A DNA stretch of 64,000 nt from contig RJVL01000004.1 in the NCBI GenBank assembly GCA_003755025.1, forward strand, positions 1 through 64,000. The letters are read 5' to 3'. This document shows, in pieces, positions 16,607-24,599 of the stretch; within the stretch, counting starts at the first letter, position 1; every line of letters starts with the position of its first letter. The DNA is from Diaphorobacter nitroreducens (GTDB lineage Bacteria; Pseudomonadota; Gammaproteobacteria; Burkholderiales; Burkholderiaceae_C). Below the pieces are notes generated by a model. It did not search any database. It saw only the letters and a list, made by a program, of their open reading frames with translations, and was not told where the DNA came from. Both the position numbers and the translations under genes were made by a program.

Positions 16607-16945
16607 TCAGGGTGCGAGCAGTGCATCGATGCGCGTCGCGCAATCGATGTCGGTCGCCGAAATGCCGGCCACATCATGCGTATTCAGGCGCACCACGCAG
16701 CGGCTGTAGTGCACCGACAGATCGGGGTGGTGGTCCTGCGCATGGGCAATGAAGGCCACGGCATTCACGAAGGCCATGGTCTCGTGGTAATTGGCGAAGC
16801 GGTAGGTCTTCTCGATGGCGACATCGGCGCCGTCGCCGGACAGTTGCCAGCCCGGCAGATCGACCAGTTTTGCTACTATTTCAGTAGCTGTCAGCGCGCG
16901 CCTGGTTTGTGTGGACCAGTCTTTCTTGGGGAACATCGAATTCAT
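16607..16945 (-). CDS. phhB: Pterin-4a-carbinolamine dehydratase
   Basis: The protein has 112 residues. It dehydrates 4a-hydroxytetrahydropterin to recycle pterin cofactor. The active-site motif HAQDHHPDLSVHY is present, with FANYHETMAFVNAVAF before it. The start overlaps the M48 peptidase stop by four bases, and rsgA follows directly, indicating an operon. Codons 16-26 resemble a fragment of the interspersed repeat. No phenylalanine hydroxylase gene is in the window. Confidence 0.9.
   Translation of the reverse strand: MNSMFPKKDWSTQTRRALTATEIVAKLVDLPGWQLSGDGADVAIEKTYRFANYHETMAFVNAVAFIAHAQDHHPDLSVHYSRCVVRLNTHDVAGISATDIDCATRIDALLAP
16869..16900 (-). repeat. Interspersed repeat fragment inside phhB
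   Basis: TTGCTACTATTTCAGTAGCTG followed by TCAGCGCGCG matches one half of the repeat. It is in frame with phhB and partly degenerate. Confidence 0.45.
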
Positions 16946-18255
16946 GGCTGCAAGGCCACGGGCAGACGCGCCAGGCGCTCCGTGGCGGGAGGGTGGGAGT
17001 AGTAGAACTTCGCAAACACCGGATCGGGCGTGAGCGTGGAGGCGTTGTCTTCGTAGAGCTTGAGCAGGGCGGACGCCAGGTCGCCGCCGCTGCTCTGGGC
17101 CGCGGCGTAGGCGTCGGCCTGGAACTCATGGCGCCGCGAGAGCTGTGCCAGTACGGGCGTGACGAACAGCGTGAACACGGGCGCTGCAAGCAGGAACAGC
17201 AGCAGCGCCAGCGCGTCGTTGGGCGCGGCGCCGGGCAGGCCGGGCAGCATCAGGTTGGGTTGCACGCCCAGGCCCGTGTAGAACCACGCGCGCGTGGACA
17301 GCCAGCCCAGCAACGCAAAGCCCGCCAGGCTGATGGCGAACATGCCGACCAGGCGCCGCGTGATGTGCTTGTGCTTGAAGTGGCCCAGTTCGTGCGCGAG
17401 CACGGCTTCCACTTCGCCGGGCGACAGCTGTTTGAGCAGCGTGTCGTAGAACACCACGCGCTTGGCCTTGCCCACGCCGGTGAAATAGGCGTTGGCGTGC
17501 GCGCTGCGGCGGCTGCCGTCCATCACGAACAGGCCCTTGGCTGCGAAGCCGCAGCGTTGCATCAGCGCGGTGACGCGCGCCTTGAGCGATTCGTCCTCCA
17601 GCGGCTGGAACTTGTTGAACAGCGGCGCGATGAACAGCGGGAAGACCACCATCAGCAGCAGATTGAAGCCCATCCACGTGCCCCAGGCCCACAGCCACCA
17701 CAGCGGTCCGGCGGCGCCCATGAGCCACAGAATCAGCGCCGCGATCGGTAGGCCGATCACCGCGCCCAGCAGCGTGGACTTGAGCAGGTCGGCCAGCCAC
17801 AGGCGCGGGGTCATCTGGTTGAAGCCGAAGCGCTGTTCGATCACGAAGGTCTGGTACAGCGCGACGGGCAGGTCGATGGCACCCCCGATGAGCACGAAGC
17901 AGGCCAGCAGCGCCAACTGCTGCAGCATGCCACCGCCCAGCCAGGACAGCAGCGCCTGGTTCAGCGCATCCAGCCCACCCAGCAGCGTCCAGCCCAGCAC
18001 CACGGCGGTAGCCAGCGCCATTTCCAGCAGGCCGAAGCGCGCCTTGGCAATGGTGTAGTCGGCTGCCTTCTGGTGCGCGGCGAGCGGAATGCGGTGGGCG
18101 AAGGCCGTGGGCACGGCGCCGCGGTGCTGCGCCACGTGGCGGATCTGGCGCGTGGCCAGCCACAGGCGCAAGGCAAGGCCTGCGAGCAGCAGTCCGGCGA
18201 ACACCAGTGTGGTCAGGTGGGATGGCGAGAGGAGGGAGGCGGAAGGAGGCTGCAT
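16942..18255 (-). CDS. M48-family membrane metallopeptidase (Ste24-like)
   Basis: This polytopic inner-membrane zinc protease has 437 residues. HELGH at about residues 288-292, followed by FKHKH, is the HEXXH active site, and FQADAYAA downstream carries the third zinc ligand. Its size and several N-terminal helices match the CAAX-protease Ste24/HtpX group. It probably takes part in membrane protein quality control. It is the first gene of a run with phhB and rsgA and diverges from orn with 38 bp between. Confidence 0.9.
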   Translation of the reverse strand: MQPPSASLLSPSHLTTLVFAGLLLAGLALRLWLATRQIRHVAQHRGAVPTAFAHRIPLAAHQKAADYTIAKARFGLLEMALATAVVLGWTLLGGLDALNQALLSWLGGGMLQQLALLACFVLIGGAIDLPVALYQTFVIEQRFGFNQMTPRLWLADLLKSTLLGAVIGLPIAALILWLMGAAGPLWWLWAWGTWMGFNLLLMVVFPLFIAPLFNKFQPLEDESLKARVTALMQRCGFAAKGLFVMDGSRRSAHANAYFTGVGKAKRVVFYDTLLKQLSPGEVEAVLAHELGHFKHKHITRRLVGMFAISLAGFALLGWLSTRAWFYTGLGVQPNLMLPGLPGAAPNDALALLLFLLAAPVFTLFVTPVLAQLSRRHEFQADAYAAAQSSGGDLASALLKLYEDNASTLTPDPVFAKFYYSHPPATERLARLPVALQP

Positions 18256-18293
18256 CTGCGCGCGAGTTTAGGCCATCGGCGACAATTCCCGGC

Positions 18294-18872
18294 ATGTCTG
18301 ACACTGCCAACCCTACTGCTCCCGCGCTTGCCAAATCCGACCAGAACCTTGTCTGGCTGGACTGTGAAATGAGCGGCCTCAACCCCGAAACCGAACGCCT
18401 GCTGGAGATCGCCGTGGTCGTCACCAGTGCCGACCTCACGCTGCGCGTCGAAGGGCCGGTGTTCGCCATTCACCAGGCGGACGCGGTGCTGGACGGCATG
18501 GACGCCTGGAACAAGGGCACGCATGGCCGCAGCGGCCTCATTGACAAGGTGCGGGCCTCCACGGTCACCGAGGCCGATGCCGAGCGCGAGCTGCTCGCCT
18601 TCCTGTCGCGCTATGTACCCAAGGGCGTGGTGCCGATGTGCGGCAACAGCATTGGGCAGGACCGGCGCTTCCTGGTGAAGTACATGCCCAAGCTGGAGGC
18701 GTTCTTCCACTACCGCAATGTTGACGTGAGCACGCTGAAGGAGCTGGCCAAGCGCTGGAAGCCCGAGGCCTACAGCTCGTTCAAGAAGGCGCAGCGCCAC
18801 ACGGCCCTGGCCGATGTGCACGAATCCATCGACGAACTACTGCACTACCGCACGCATCTGCTGGCCGTTTGA
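18294..18872 (+). CDS. orn: Oligoribonuclease
   Basis: This DEDDh 3'-5' exonuclease has 192 residues and degrades two-nucleotide RNAs, including pGp[12 protein letters not shown] carries the first Asp/Glu, [14 protein letters not shown] the second Asp and [13 protein letters not shown] the His/Asp. The ATG at 18294 is the family start; the longer frame overlaps the divergent promoter region and the M48 gene. Confidence 0.95.
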   Translation: MSDTANPTAPALAKSDQNLVWLDCEMSGLNPETERLLEIAVVVTSADLTLRVEGPVFAIHQADAVLDGMDAWNKGTHGRSGLIDKVRASTVTEADAERELLAFLSRYVPKGVVPMCGNSIGQDRRFLVKYMPKLEAFFHYRNVDVSTLKELAKRWKPEAYSSFKKAQRHTALADVHESIDELLHYRTHLLAV

Positions 18873-19154
18873 TCCCCGTTTGCGGGAAAACCCGAATCGT
18901 GCGACAATTACAGGCTTGCGTGAAAACGACTCCCAAACCCGACTGAAGGTTTGGCCGCATCGCGCAGCCCTTGCGCATCTCCCTTCTCACAATGGGTTGC
19001 GGGCCTTGAACGGTTTCCAGCGTTCCAGTGCCTGCGTCAATGACCCACCCGCCCAGCTCTCACTGCTGGTGCAGGTTTCGTTGGATGGTTGATGTTTTGA
19101 TGAACCACTGACGAAGCCGCCGCGGGTTGCACCCGCGCGCTTCATACATACGAC

Positions 19155-21032
19155 ATGACAGACACCATGCACGTGCAGGGCGAGATCGCGCCTGCCCAAT
19201 CCCCTATGGCCGCTTCGATTGAGGCGCCTGTTTCTCCGACCACCGCCGCGCCCGCTCTGCCCGCCGGCTTCATCGAACTGGGCCTTGCGCCCGAACTGGT
19301 GCAGGCTGTGGCCGACCTCGGCTACACCGAGCCCACGCAGGTGCAGACTCGAGCGATTCCTTTGGCCATGGGCTCGGGCGATGACGCGAGCTTCATCGAT
19401 CTGATGGTCTCCAGCCAGACTGGCAGCGGCAAGACTGCGGCCTTCCTGCTGCCCGTGCTGCACACGCTGATTCGCCAACAGGCCGAGGCCGAAGTCGCTG
19501 AGCGCGCCGCCTTCGAGCGCGCCGCCGCCGAGGCGGCCGCGCGTGGCGAGGCTCCCCCAAAGCGCCCCAAGCGCAAGAACCCCACGCAGGCGCGCAACTT
19601 CAAGGCGGCGACGCCCGGTGCGCTGGTGCTGTGCCCCACGCGCGAACTGGCGCAACAGGTGGCGCACGATGCCATCGATCTGGTCAAGCACTGCAAGGGC
19701 CTGCGCATCGCCAACGTGGTAGGTGGCATGCCCTACCAGTTGCAGATCGCCAAGCTGCAGAATGCCAACCTGGTGGTGGCGACGCCGGGCCGCCTGCTGG
19801 ACCTGCAGCGGTCGCAGCAGATCAAGCTGGACCAAGTGCAGTTCCTGGTGGTTGATGAGGCCGATCGCATGCTGGATCTGGGCTTCTCCGACGACCTGGC
19901 CGAGATCAACCAGCTCACCGCCCAGCGCAAGCAGACCATGATGTTCAGCGCCACCTTCGCGCCGCGCATCCAGCAGCTCGCCATGCGGGTGATGCACGAC
20001 AACGGCGCGTCGGTGAAGAAGATCCAGATCGACACGCCGCAGGAAAAGCACGCCAACATCAAGCAGATGCTGTACTGGGCCGACAACGCGCAGCACAAGC
20101 GCAAGCTGCTGGACCACTGGCTGCGCGATGCCTCCATCGACCAGGCCATCGTGTTTGCCAGCACCCAGGTGGAGTGCGATGGTCTGGCCAATGACCTGCA
20201 GCAGGAAGGTTTCAGTGCCGTGGCTTTGCACGGCGCCCTGAGCCAGGGCCTGCGCAACCGCCGCCTAATGGCGCTGCGCAATGGCCAGGTGCAGATCCTG
20301 GTGGCGACCGACGTGGCCGCGCGCGGCATCGACGTACCGACCATCACCCACGTCTTCAACTTCGGCCTGCCCATGAAGGCTGAGGACTACACGCACCGCA
20401 TCGGCCGTACGGGCCGCGCCGGCCGCGACGGTTTGGCCGTGACCTTTGCCGAGTTCCGCGACCGCCGCAAGATCTTCGACATCGAGGGCTACAGCCGCCA
20501 GCAGTTCAAGGCCGAGGTGGTCGCGGGCCTGGAGCCTACCCAGCGCTTCCCGCAAGGCGGCCGCGCCGACTTCGGCGGTCGTGGCGGGCGTGATGGTCAC
20601 CGTGGCCCGCGCGAGCAGCGCTTTGGCCGCGGCGGCAGCGAGCGCGGCTTTGGTGATCGTGGTGGCTATGGCGACCGTGACCCACGTGGCAGCTTCGGCG
20701 ACCGTGGCGGCTTCAATGACCGTGGCGGCTTTGCCGACCGCGGCCCGCGCGGCGCAGCCCCCCGTTCCGGTGAGGGCTATGGCGCACCGCGCGGTGGCGA
20801 TCGTGGCAACAGCTTCGGCGGCCGCCGCGACGGTGAAGGCTATGGCCGCAAGAGCGGGTTTGGCGAAGCCTCCCGGTTTGGCGACGCCGGCCGCCATGGT
20901 GGTGGCCGCGGTGACGCTGCAGCACCCCGCGCAGACTTTGGCCGCAAGCCCGCGTTTGCCAAGCCGCAGGGCGCGGGCAAGCCGTTCGTACCCCACGGTG
21001 CCGGAAAGCGCCCGGCGCGCAACGACCGCTAA
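19155..21032 (+). CDS. DEAD-box RNA helicase, RhlE-like, with Gly/Arg-rich tail
   Basis: The protein has 625 residues. Core motifs are the Q motif (FIELGLAPELVQAV...PTQVQTRAIPL), SQTGSGKT near 86-94, PTRELAQQV, VVDEADRMLDLG, SATF and HRIGRTGRAG. An Ala/Glu/Arg-rich insertion of about 45 residues separates motifs I and Ia (about 108-152). From about residue 460 the tail is a degenerate series of (D/E)RGG(F/Y)-type repeats, which usually bind RNA and can drive condensate formation. It probably acts in ribosome assembly or cold-adapted RNA turnover. A terminator follows. Confidence 0.92.
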   Translation: MTDTMHVQGEIAPAQSPMAASIEAPVSPTTAAPALPAGFIELGLAPELVQAVADLGYTEPTQVQTRAIPLAMGSGDDASFIDLMVSSQTGSGKTAAFLLPVLHTLIRQQAEAEVAERAAFERAAAEAAARGEAPPKRPKRKNPTQARNFKAATPGALVLCPTRELAQQVAHDAIDLVKHCKGLRIANVVGGMPYQLQIAKLQNANLVVATPGRLLDLQRSQQIKLDQVQFLVVDEADRMLDLGFSDDLAEINQLTAQRKQTMMFSATFAPRIQQLAMRVMHDNGASVKKIQIDTPQEKHANIKQMLYWADNAQHKRKLLDHWLRDASIDQAIVFASTQVECDGLANDLQQEGFSAVALHGALSQGLRNRRLMALRNGQVQILVATDVAARGIDVPTITHVFNFGLPMKAEDYTHRIGRTGRAGRDGLAVTFAEFRDRRKIFDIEGYSRQQFKAEVVAGLEPTQRFPQGGRADFGGRGGRDGHRGPREQRFGRGGSERGFGDRGGYGDRDPRGSFGDRGGFNDRGGFADRGPRGAAPRSGEGYGAPRGGDRGNSFGGRRDGEGYGRKSGFGEASRFGDAGRHGGGRGDAAAPRADFGRKPAFAKPQGAGKPFVPHGAGKRPARNDR

Positions 21033-21056
21033 GCCGGCGGCGCGGACCCCATGACA

Positions 21057-21088
21057 AGCCAGCCCTCTCGTCCGGGGCTGGCTTTTTA
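21057..21088 (+). terminator. Rho-independent terminator after the helicase gene
   Basis: AGCCAGCC (21057-21064) pairs with GGCTGGCT (21076-21083), followed by TTTTATT. Confidence 0.85.
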
Positions 21089-21315
21089 TTGCGCGCCAAC
21101 TCCCCGCGAAGCGCACCGGGGCCGCGCTGCAGATTCGCCACCCTTTCCATCGGAGCCAGGCCCTGGGCCTCTCGAAGGTAGGCCATTGCGGCTTGAGGGG
21201 TGAGCTGCTGGACGTTGCCGTGCACCGAGCCGGCCCGGGGAGGTAGACGCAGAAGCTGCACGACTGCGGCGCCAGGGGCGCCGGTCGTCGCTGCACATGA
21301 GGCCGCGCGCCGCTC

Positions 21316-22551
21316 TCAGCCCACGTGCATGGTGTGGCGGCCGATGTCCGGCCAGCGGTGGTGCAGGTAGATCCAGGACACCAGCCCCACCAGCATCAGC
21401 AGCAGTGAGGCCGCCGCCAGCGCCAGGGCCGAATGCATGACCAGCGGCGCCACTACGCCCGCCACCAGGCCGTTGGCCGTGGCGCCCACGAATGCCTGCA
21501 GCGACGAGGCCATGCCCCGGCGCTGCGGGTACAGGTCCAGCACCAGCAGCGTGACCACGGGCACCATCAGGGCCCAGCCGAACGAGAAAATGCCGATGGG
21601 CCACAGCGCCCACGACACATGCGGCGCCAGCGCCAGGTTGGCGCCCAGGTTGAGCAGCGCCATCGCCAGCATGATCACGAAGCCGTGGCGGATCTGGCGC
21701 TTGGGCGGGATGCGACCGGCCAGCCGGCCGCTGGCCCAGGCGCCGCCCATGATGCCGGCGATGTTGATCACGAAGAACCAGAAGAACTCCGTGGGCCCCA
21801 GGCCCAGCAGCTCACCCAGGAAGGCCGGGGCCGACAGCACGTACAGGAACATGCCGTTGAACGGCACGCCGCTGGCCAGCGCCAGCAGGATGAAGCGTGG
21901 GCTGGTGCCCAGTTCCCAGTAGCCGCGCAGCAGGTGGCCCATGTGGATCGGCTGGCGCTTGTGCACGGGCAGCGACTCGGGCAGCAGGCGCCAGTTGGCC
22001 ACCCACAGCAGCACGCCCACGCCCGTCAAAAACCAGAACACGCTGTGCCAGCCCAGGTGCACCGACAGCCAGCCGCCCACGATGGGCGCGATGGCCGGCG
22101 CCACGCCGAAGAAAATCGTCACCTGCGCCATGACGCGCTGCGCCTGCGTGGGCGGGAACATGTCGCGGATCACGGCGCGCGACACCACGATGCCCGCGCC
22201 GGCCGACAGGCCCTGCAGCGCACGGAACGCTACCAACTGTCCGATGCTCTGCGACAGCGCGCAGCCCAGGGAAGCGAGCGTGAAAACGGCCAGGCCGCAC
22301 AGCACCACGGGCCGACGCCCGAAGCTGTCGGACAGGGAGCCATGGAACAACGTCATGAAGGCGAACGCGAACAGGTAGGCCGACAGCGTCTGCTGCATCT
22401 GCACCGGTGTGGCCTGCAGCGCGCCCGCGATGGCGGGGAAGGCGGGCAGGTACGTGTCGATGGCGAACGGCCCCACCATGCCCAGCAGAGCCAGCAGGAT
22501 GGCCAGTGCCCAGCGCGGCGCGCGCCACAGGTGTTCCGCGTCAGAGTGCAT
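21316..22551 (-). CDS. MFS multidrug exporter, Bcr/CflA family
   Basis: This inner-membrane transporter has 411 residues with 12 predicted helices. GPFAIDTYLPAFPAI in helix 1, GSLSDSFGRRPV in loop 2-3 and RALQGLSAGAGIVVSRAVIRD in helix 4 are characteristic of Bcr/CflA drug-proton antiporters. The ATG at 22551 (MHSDAEHLW) is preferred over a codon 45 bp upstream. Substrate unknown (bicyclomycin, sulfonamides and florfenicol are family precedents). Confidence 0.9.
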   Translation of the reverse strand: MHSDAEHLWRAPRWALAILLALLGMVGPFAIDTYLPAFPAIAGALQATPVQMQQTLSAYLFAFAFMTLFHGSLSDSFGRRPVVLCGLAVFTLASLGCALSQSIGQLVAFRALQGLSAGAGIVVSRAVIRDMFPPTQAQRVMAQVTIFFGVAPAIAPIVGGWLSVHLGWHSVFWFLTGVGVLLWVANWRLLPESLPVHKRQPIHMGHLLRGYWELGTSPRFILLALASGVPFNGMFLYVLSAPAFLGELLGLGPTEFFWFFVINIAGIMGGAWASGRLAGRIPPKRQIRHGFVIMLAMALLNLGANLALAPHVSWALWPIGIFSFGWALMVPVVTLLVLDLYPQRRGMASSLQAFVGATANGLVAGVVAPLVMHSALALAAASLLLMLVGLVSWIYLHHRWPDIGRHTMHVG

Positions 22552-22651
22552 GGTGTGGGAAATCGGGGGAGGGCGCGCAACGCAGGCGCCGTGCAAAGCG
22601 CCGCATTATCGGCCAACCCCCTCGTCCGCGCCCGCGATGGGTGCGTGTGGA

Positions 22652-22711
22652 AGCTATGCTATTGATAGCTGTCAGCGCTTGCTGTGCAAGCGCTAGAGGT
22701 CTAAAAAGCCT
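22652..22711 (+). repeat. Interspersed repeat copy
   Basis: GCTATGCTATTGATAGCTG, TCAGCGCTTGCTGTGCAAGCGC and TAGAGGTCTAAAAAG give a nearly full-length copy with a perfect central hairpin. It lies downstream of the copper chaperone gene and upstream of the MFS gene. Confidence 0.85.
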
Positions 22712-22731
22712 TCAGCCGTACTGGATGAGCC

Positions 22732-23220
22732 TCAATGGCCGCCGTGCGGCTTGCCATGGCCCATGGCCGGCGCGGCCGTGGCGCTGACAGCGCGCACGGG
22801 CGCCTGCAACTCCTGTGTCGTGCGTTGGCCGTCCTTGGCTTCGAAAACCAGCGTCAGGGGCACGGTCGAGCCTTGGGCGACGGGCTGCTTCAGGTCCAGC
22901 AGCATGATGTGGTAGCCGCCGGGCTTGAGTTCCACGGCCTGGCCGGCTGGCAGATCCAGCGCGGGCAGTGGGCGCATCTTCATCACGTTGTCCACGAGCT
23001 TCATTTCATGGACTTCGGTGACGCCGGCCACCGGGCTGCTGGCGCTGACCAGGCGGGCATCCTGCGCGGCCGTCAGGCGCATGAAGGCGCCGGTGGCCTT
23101 TTGCTGCGGCACCGTGGCGCGCACCCAGGCGTCCTGCACGGTGACCTGGGCGTGGGCTGCGCCGGCCACGAGCAGGGTGGCGGCGATTGCGATGCGGGAG
23201 ACGAGCGATTGGGAGAACAT
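22732..23220 (-). CDS. Periplasmic copper chaperone, PCu(A)C family
   Basis: This secreted protein has 162 residues, with a signal peptide ending at about AHAQ (residue 24). The exact copper-binding pattern H-x10-M-x21-H-x-M is present: His71, Met82, His104 and Met106. Such proteins deliver Cu(I) to cytochrome oxidase or other cuproenzymes. The C-terminal MGHGKPHGGH adds possible metal ligands. The ATG at 23220 starts the signal peptide. It lies downstream of the DUF2946 gene on the same strand. Confidence 0.92.
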   Translation of the reverse strand: MFSQSLVSRIAIAATLLVAGAAHAQVTVQDAWVRATVPQQKATGAFMRLTAAQDARLVSASSPVAGVTEVHEMKLVDNVMKMRPLPALDLPAGQAVELKPGGYHIMLLDLKQPVAQGSTVPLTLVFEAKDGQRTTQELQAPVRAVSATAAPAMGHGKPHGGH

Positions 23221-23313
23221 GAAAAATCCTTGAATAAACGATGGGGCAGGCGGGCAGCGCTGCCGTGGTATGCGAGAAGAGTGCGGGTGCACGGTGGCCC
23301 GTGCCCGCCGTTT

Positions 23314-23706
23314 TCAAAACGGTGCGAGGGCGAGTGGCGCCGCAGGCGGGGCGCGCGGCGGGAAAGGCGCGCGGCTGAGCGCCGGTACATGGGTCTGGCG
23401 CACCACATCCGCAGATGGGACATGCGGGAGCTGCTGCAGGCCGCGCCACGGGGGTGCATCCAGAGCGGGCAGCAGGGGCGGCAGGCACAGGGCGCAGTCC
23501 AGCGCATGCGCGGGGTGGGAGGCATCGTTGGTGCCCACCGCGCTGTTGCCGCTGGCGGCAACCCAGCGCTCCTCGCCCGAGGCAGTGCAGACGCGCTCTA
23601 AATGGCCTGCCTGCACGAAGGGCGCTGCCGTCGCCACGCCCAGCGACACGGCAAAGCACGCCAACAACAGGCGTGCCAGGTGATGGGCGTTGCGCAGGAT
23701 GTGCAT
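23314..23706 (-). CDS. DUF2946 secreted protein
   Basis: The protein has 130 residues. A signal peptide (about 1-28) is followed by a His/Cys region with HALDCALCLPPLLP, the DUF2946 mark. The tail is Pro/Ala-rich and probably unstructured. DUF2946 genes often accompany copper-related TonB receptors and PCu(A)C genes, as here, so a periplasmic copper role is likely but unproven. The ATG at 23706 is chosen; the longer frame overlaps the regulator gene antisense-fashion and lacks a signal peptide. Confidence 0.75.
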   Translation of the reverse strand: MHILRNAHHLARLLLACFAVSLGVATAAPFVQAGHLERVCTASGEERWVAASGNSAVGTNDASHPAHALDCALCLPPLLPALDAPPWRGLQQLPHVPSADVVRQTHVPALSRAPFPPRAPPAAPLALAPF

Positions 23707-23783
23707 GCTGGGCGCATTATCGGTGGGTGAGGGCGCGCCGGCCAGCCGCCAGCCACCCAAGTTGCGGTCCCGCGGCCAGAGCG

Positions 23784-24524
23784 TCAGAACGTGCGCGTGC
23801 CGGGCGCGGCGAGTTGTCGCAACTGGTGCGCATCGCACAGGCGCCAGGTGCGCCGCTCGCCGCGGATCCAGCCTTTGGCCTGCCACTGGGCGAGCAGGCG
23901 GTTCAGCGTCTCGGCGCGGATGCCCAGGCGCGCTGCCAGGTGCCGCTGGCTGGTGGGCAGCTCGACCGGCTCGCCGCCCTCGCTGCACCGCGCCACCAGG
24001 TAGGCGGCCAGGCGCTGCTGCGCATTGCTGCTGGTGAGCCAGTCCACCTCGTTCACGCAGTGGTACAGGCGCAGGCTCAGCGATTCCAGCAGCCGCAGCG
24101 CCAGCAGCGGGTGGCGCTCGCACGCCGTGCGCAACGCCTGCCGGGGAATGCGCCAGACCCGCGTGGCGCCTTGCGCGCGCGCCGTCATCGGATAGAGCCC
24201 GTGCGGCATGAACATGGCCGCCTCGGCCACCCACTGCCCGGGGGTGAAACAGTGCAGCATGCGCTCCTCGCCCGTGGCGTCATAGCGCAGCACTTCCACG
24301 GCACCTTGCGCCACCAGCAGGCAGTGGCAGGCGGCTTCGCCTTCGTGGAACAGCGTTTCCCCATCAGAGTGCGTGCGCGCGAGGGCATGCTGGGCCAGAT
24401 CCTGCAATGCCGGCGCCGGCAAGCCCTGCAGCAGCGCGTTCGTGCCCAACAGGCTGCTCGCCTCTCTGAAGCCGCTCTGTTGCGCGTCCGCCGCGCCGCC
24501 CGGGGTCGCGTTGATAAAAGTCAT
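23784..24524 (-). CDS. Crp/Fnr-family regulator (DNR/NnrR-like)
   Basis: The protein has 246 residues. A cyclic-nucleotide-binding-type sensor domain spans about 25-150, a dimer helix follows, and a winged helix-turn-helix lies at about 175-235 (LPTSQRHLAARLGIRAET). The recognition helix has E-T-L-N-R, close to the E-xx-SR of FNR, predicting a TTGAT-type half-site. The N-terminal Cys cluster of oxygen-sensing FNR is absent, so sensing by haem or another ligand, as in DNR/NnrR, is more likely. It diverges from the TonB receptor operon that ends in nnrS. TTGATAAAAGTCAT overlaps its own start codon. Confidence 0.88.
   Translation of the reverse strand: MTFINATPGGAADAQQSGFREASSLLGTNALLQGLPAPALQDLAQHALARTHSDGETLFHEGEAACHCLLVAQGAVEVLRYDATGEERMLHCFTPGQWVAEAAMFMPHGLYPMTARAQGATRVWRIPRQALRTACERHPLLALRLLESLSLRLYHCVNEVDWLTSSNAQQRLAAYLVARCSEGGEPVELPTSQRHLAARLGIRAETLNRLLAQWQAKGWIRGERRTWRLCDAHQLRQLAAPGTRTF
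24511..24524. promoter_or_regulatory. Possible FNR/DNR-type site at the regulator start
   Basis: TTGATAAAAGTCAT has one perfect TTGAT half and a degenerate second half (GTCAT against ATCAA), with the normal 4-bp spacer. It overlaps the start codon of the regulator and could mediate autoregulation. Confidence 0.3.
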
Positions 24525-24564
24525 TTCATATTCCGGTTATGTGGTGGCATGCTTTGAGAATACG

Positions 24565-24581
24565 AATGAATCGCATTTATT
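24565..24581. promoter_or_regulatory. Fur-like inverted repeat before the TonB receptor
   Basis: AATGAAT-CGC-ATTTATT is an inverted repeat with one mismatch pair, in an AT-rich stretch 19 bp before the receptor ATG. It resembles a loose Fur box; a Crp-type site is an alternative. Confidence 0.35.
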
Positions 24582-24599
24582 TCAAATTCTCTCACTTTC

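Noticed and set aside
24525..24599. Cobalamin riboswitch upstream of the receptor/CobN-like locus
   Set aside because: The gap is only 75 bp and shows no B12-box-like sequence.
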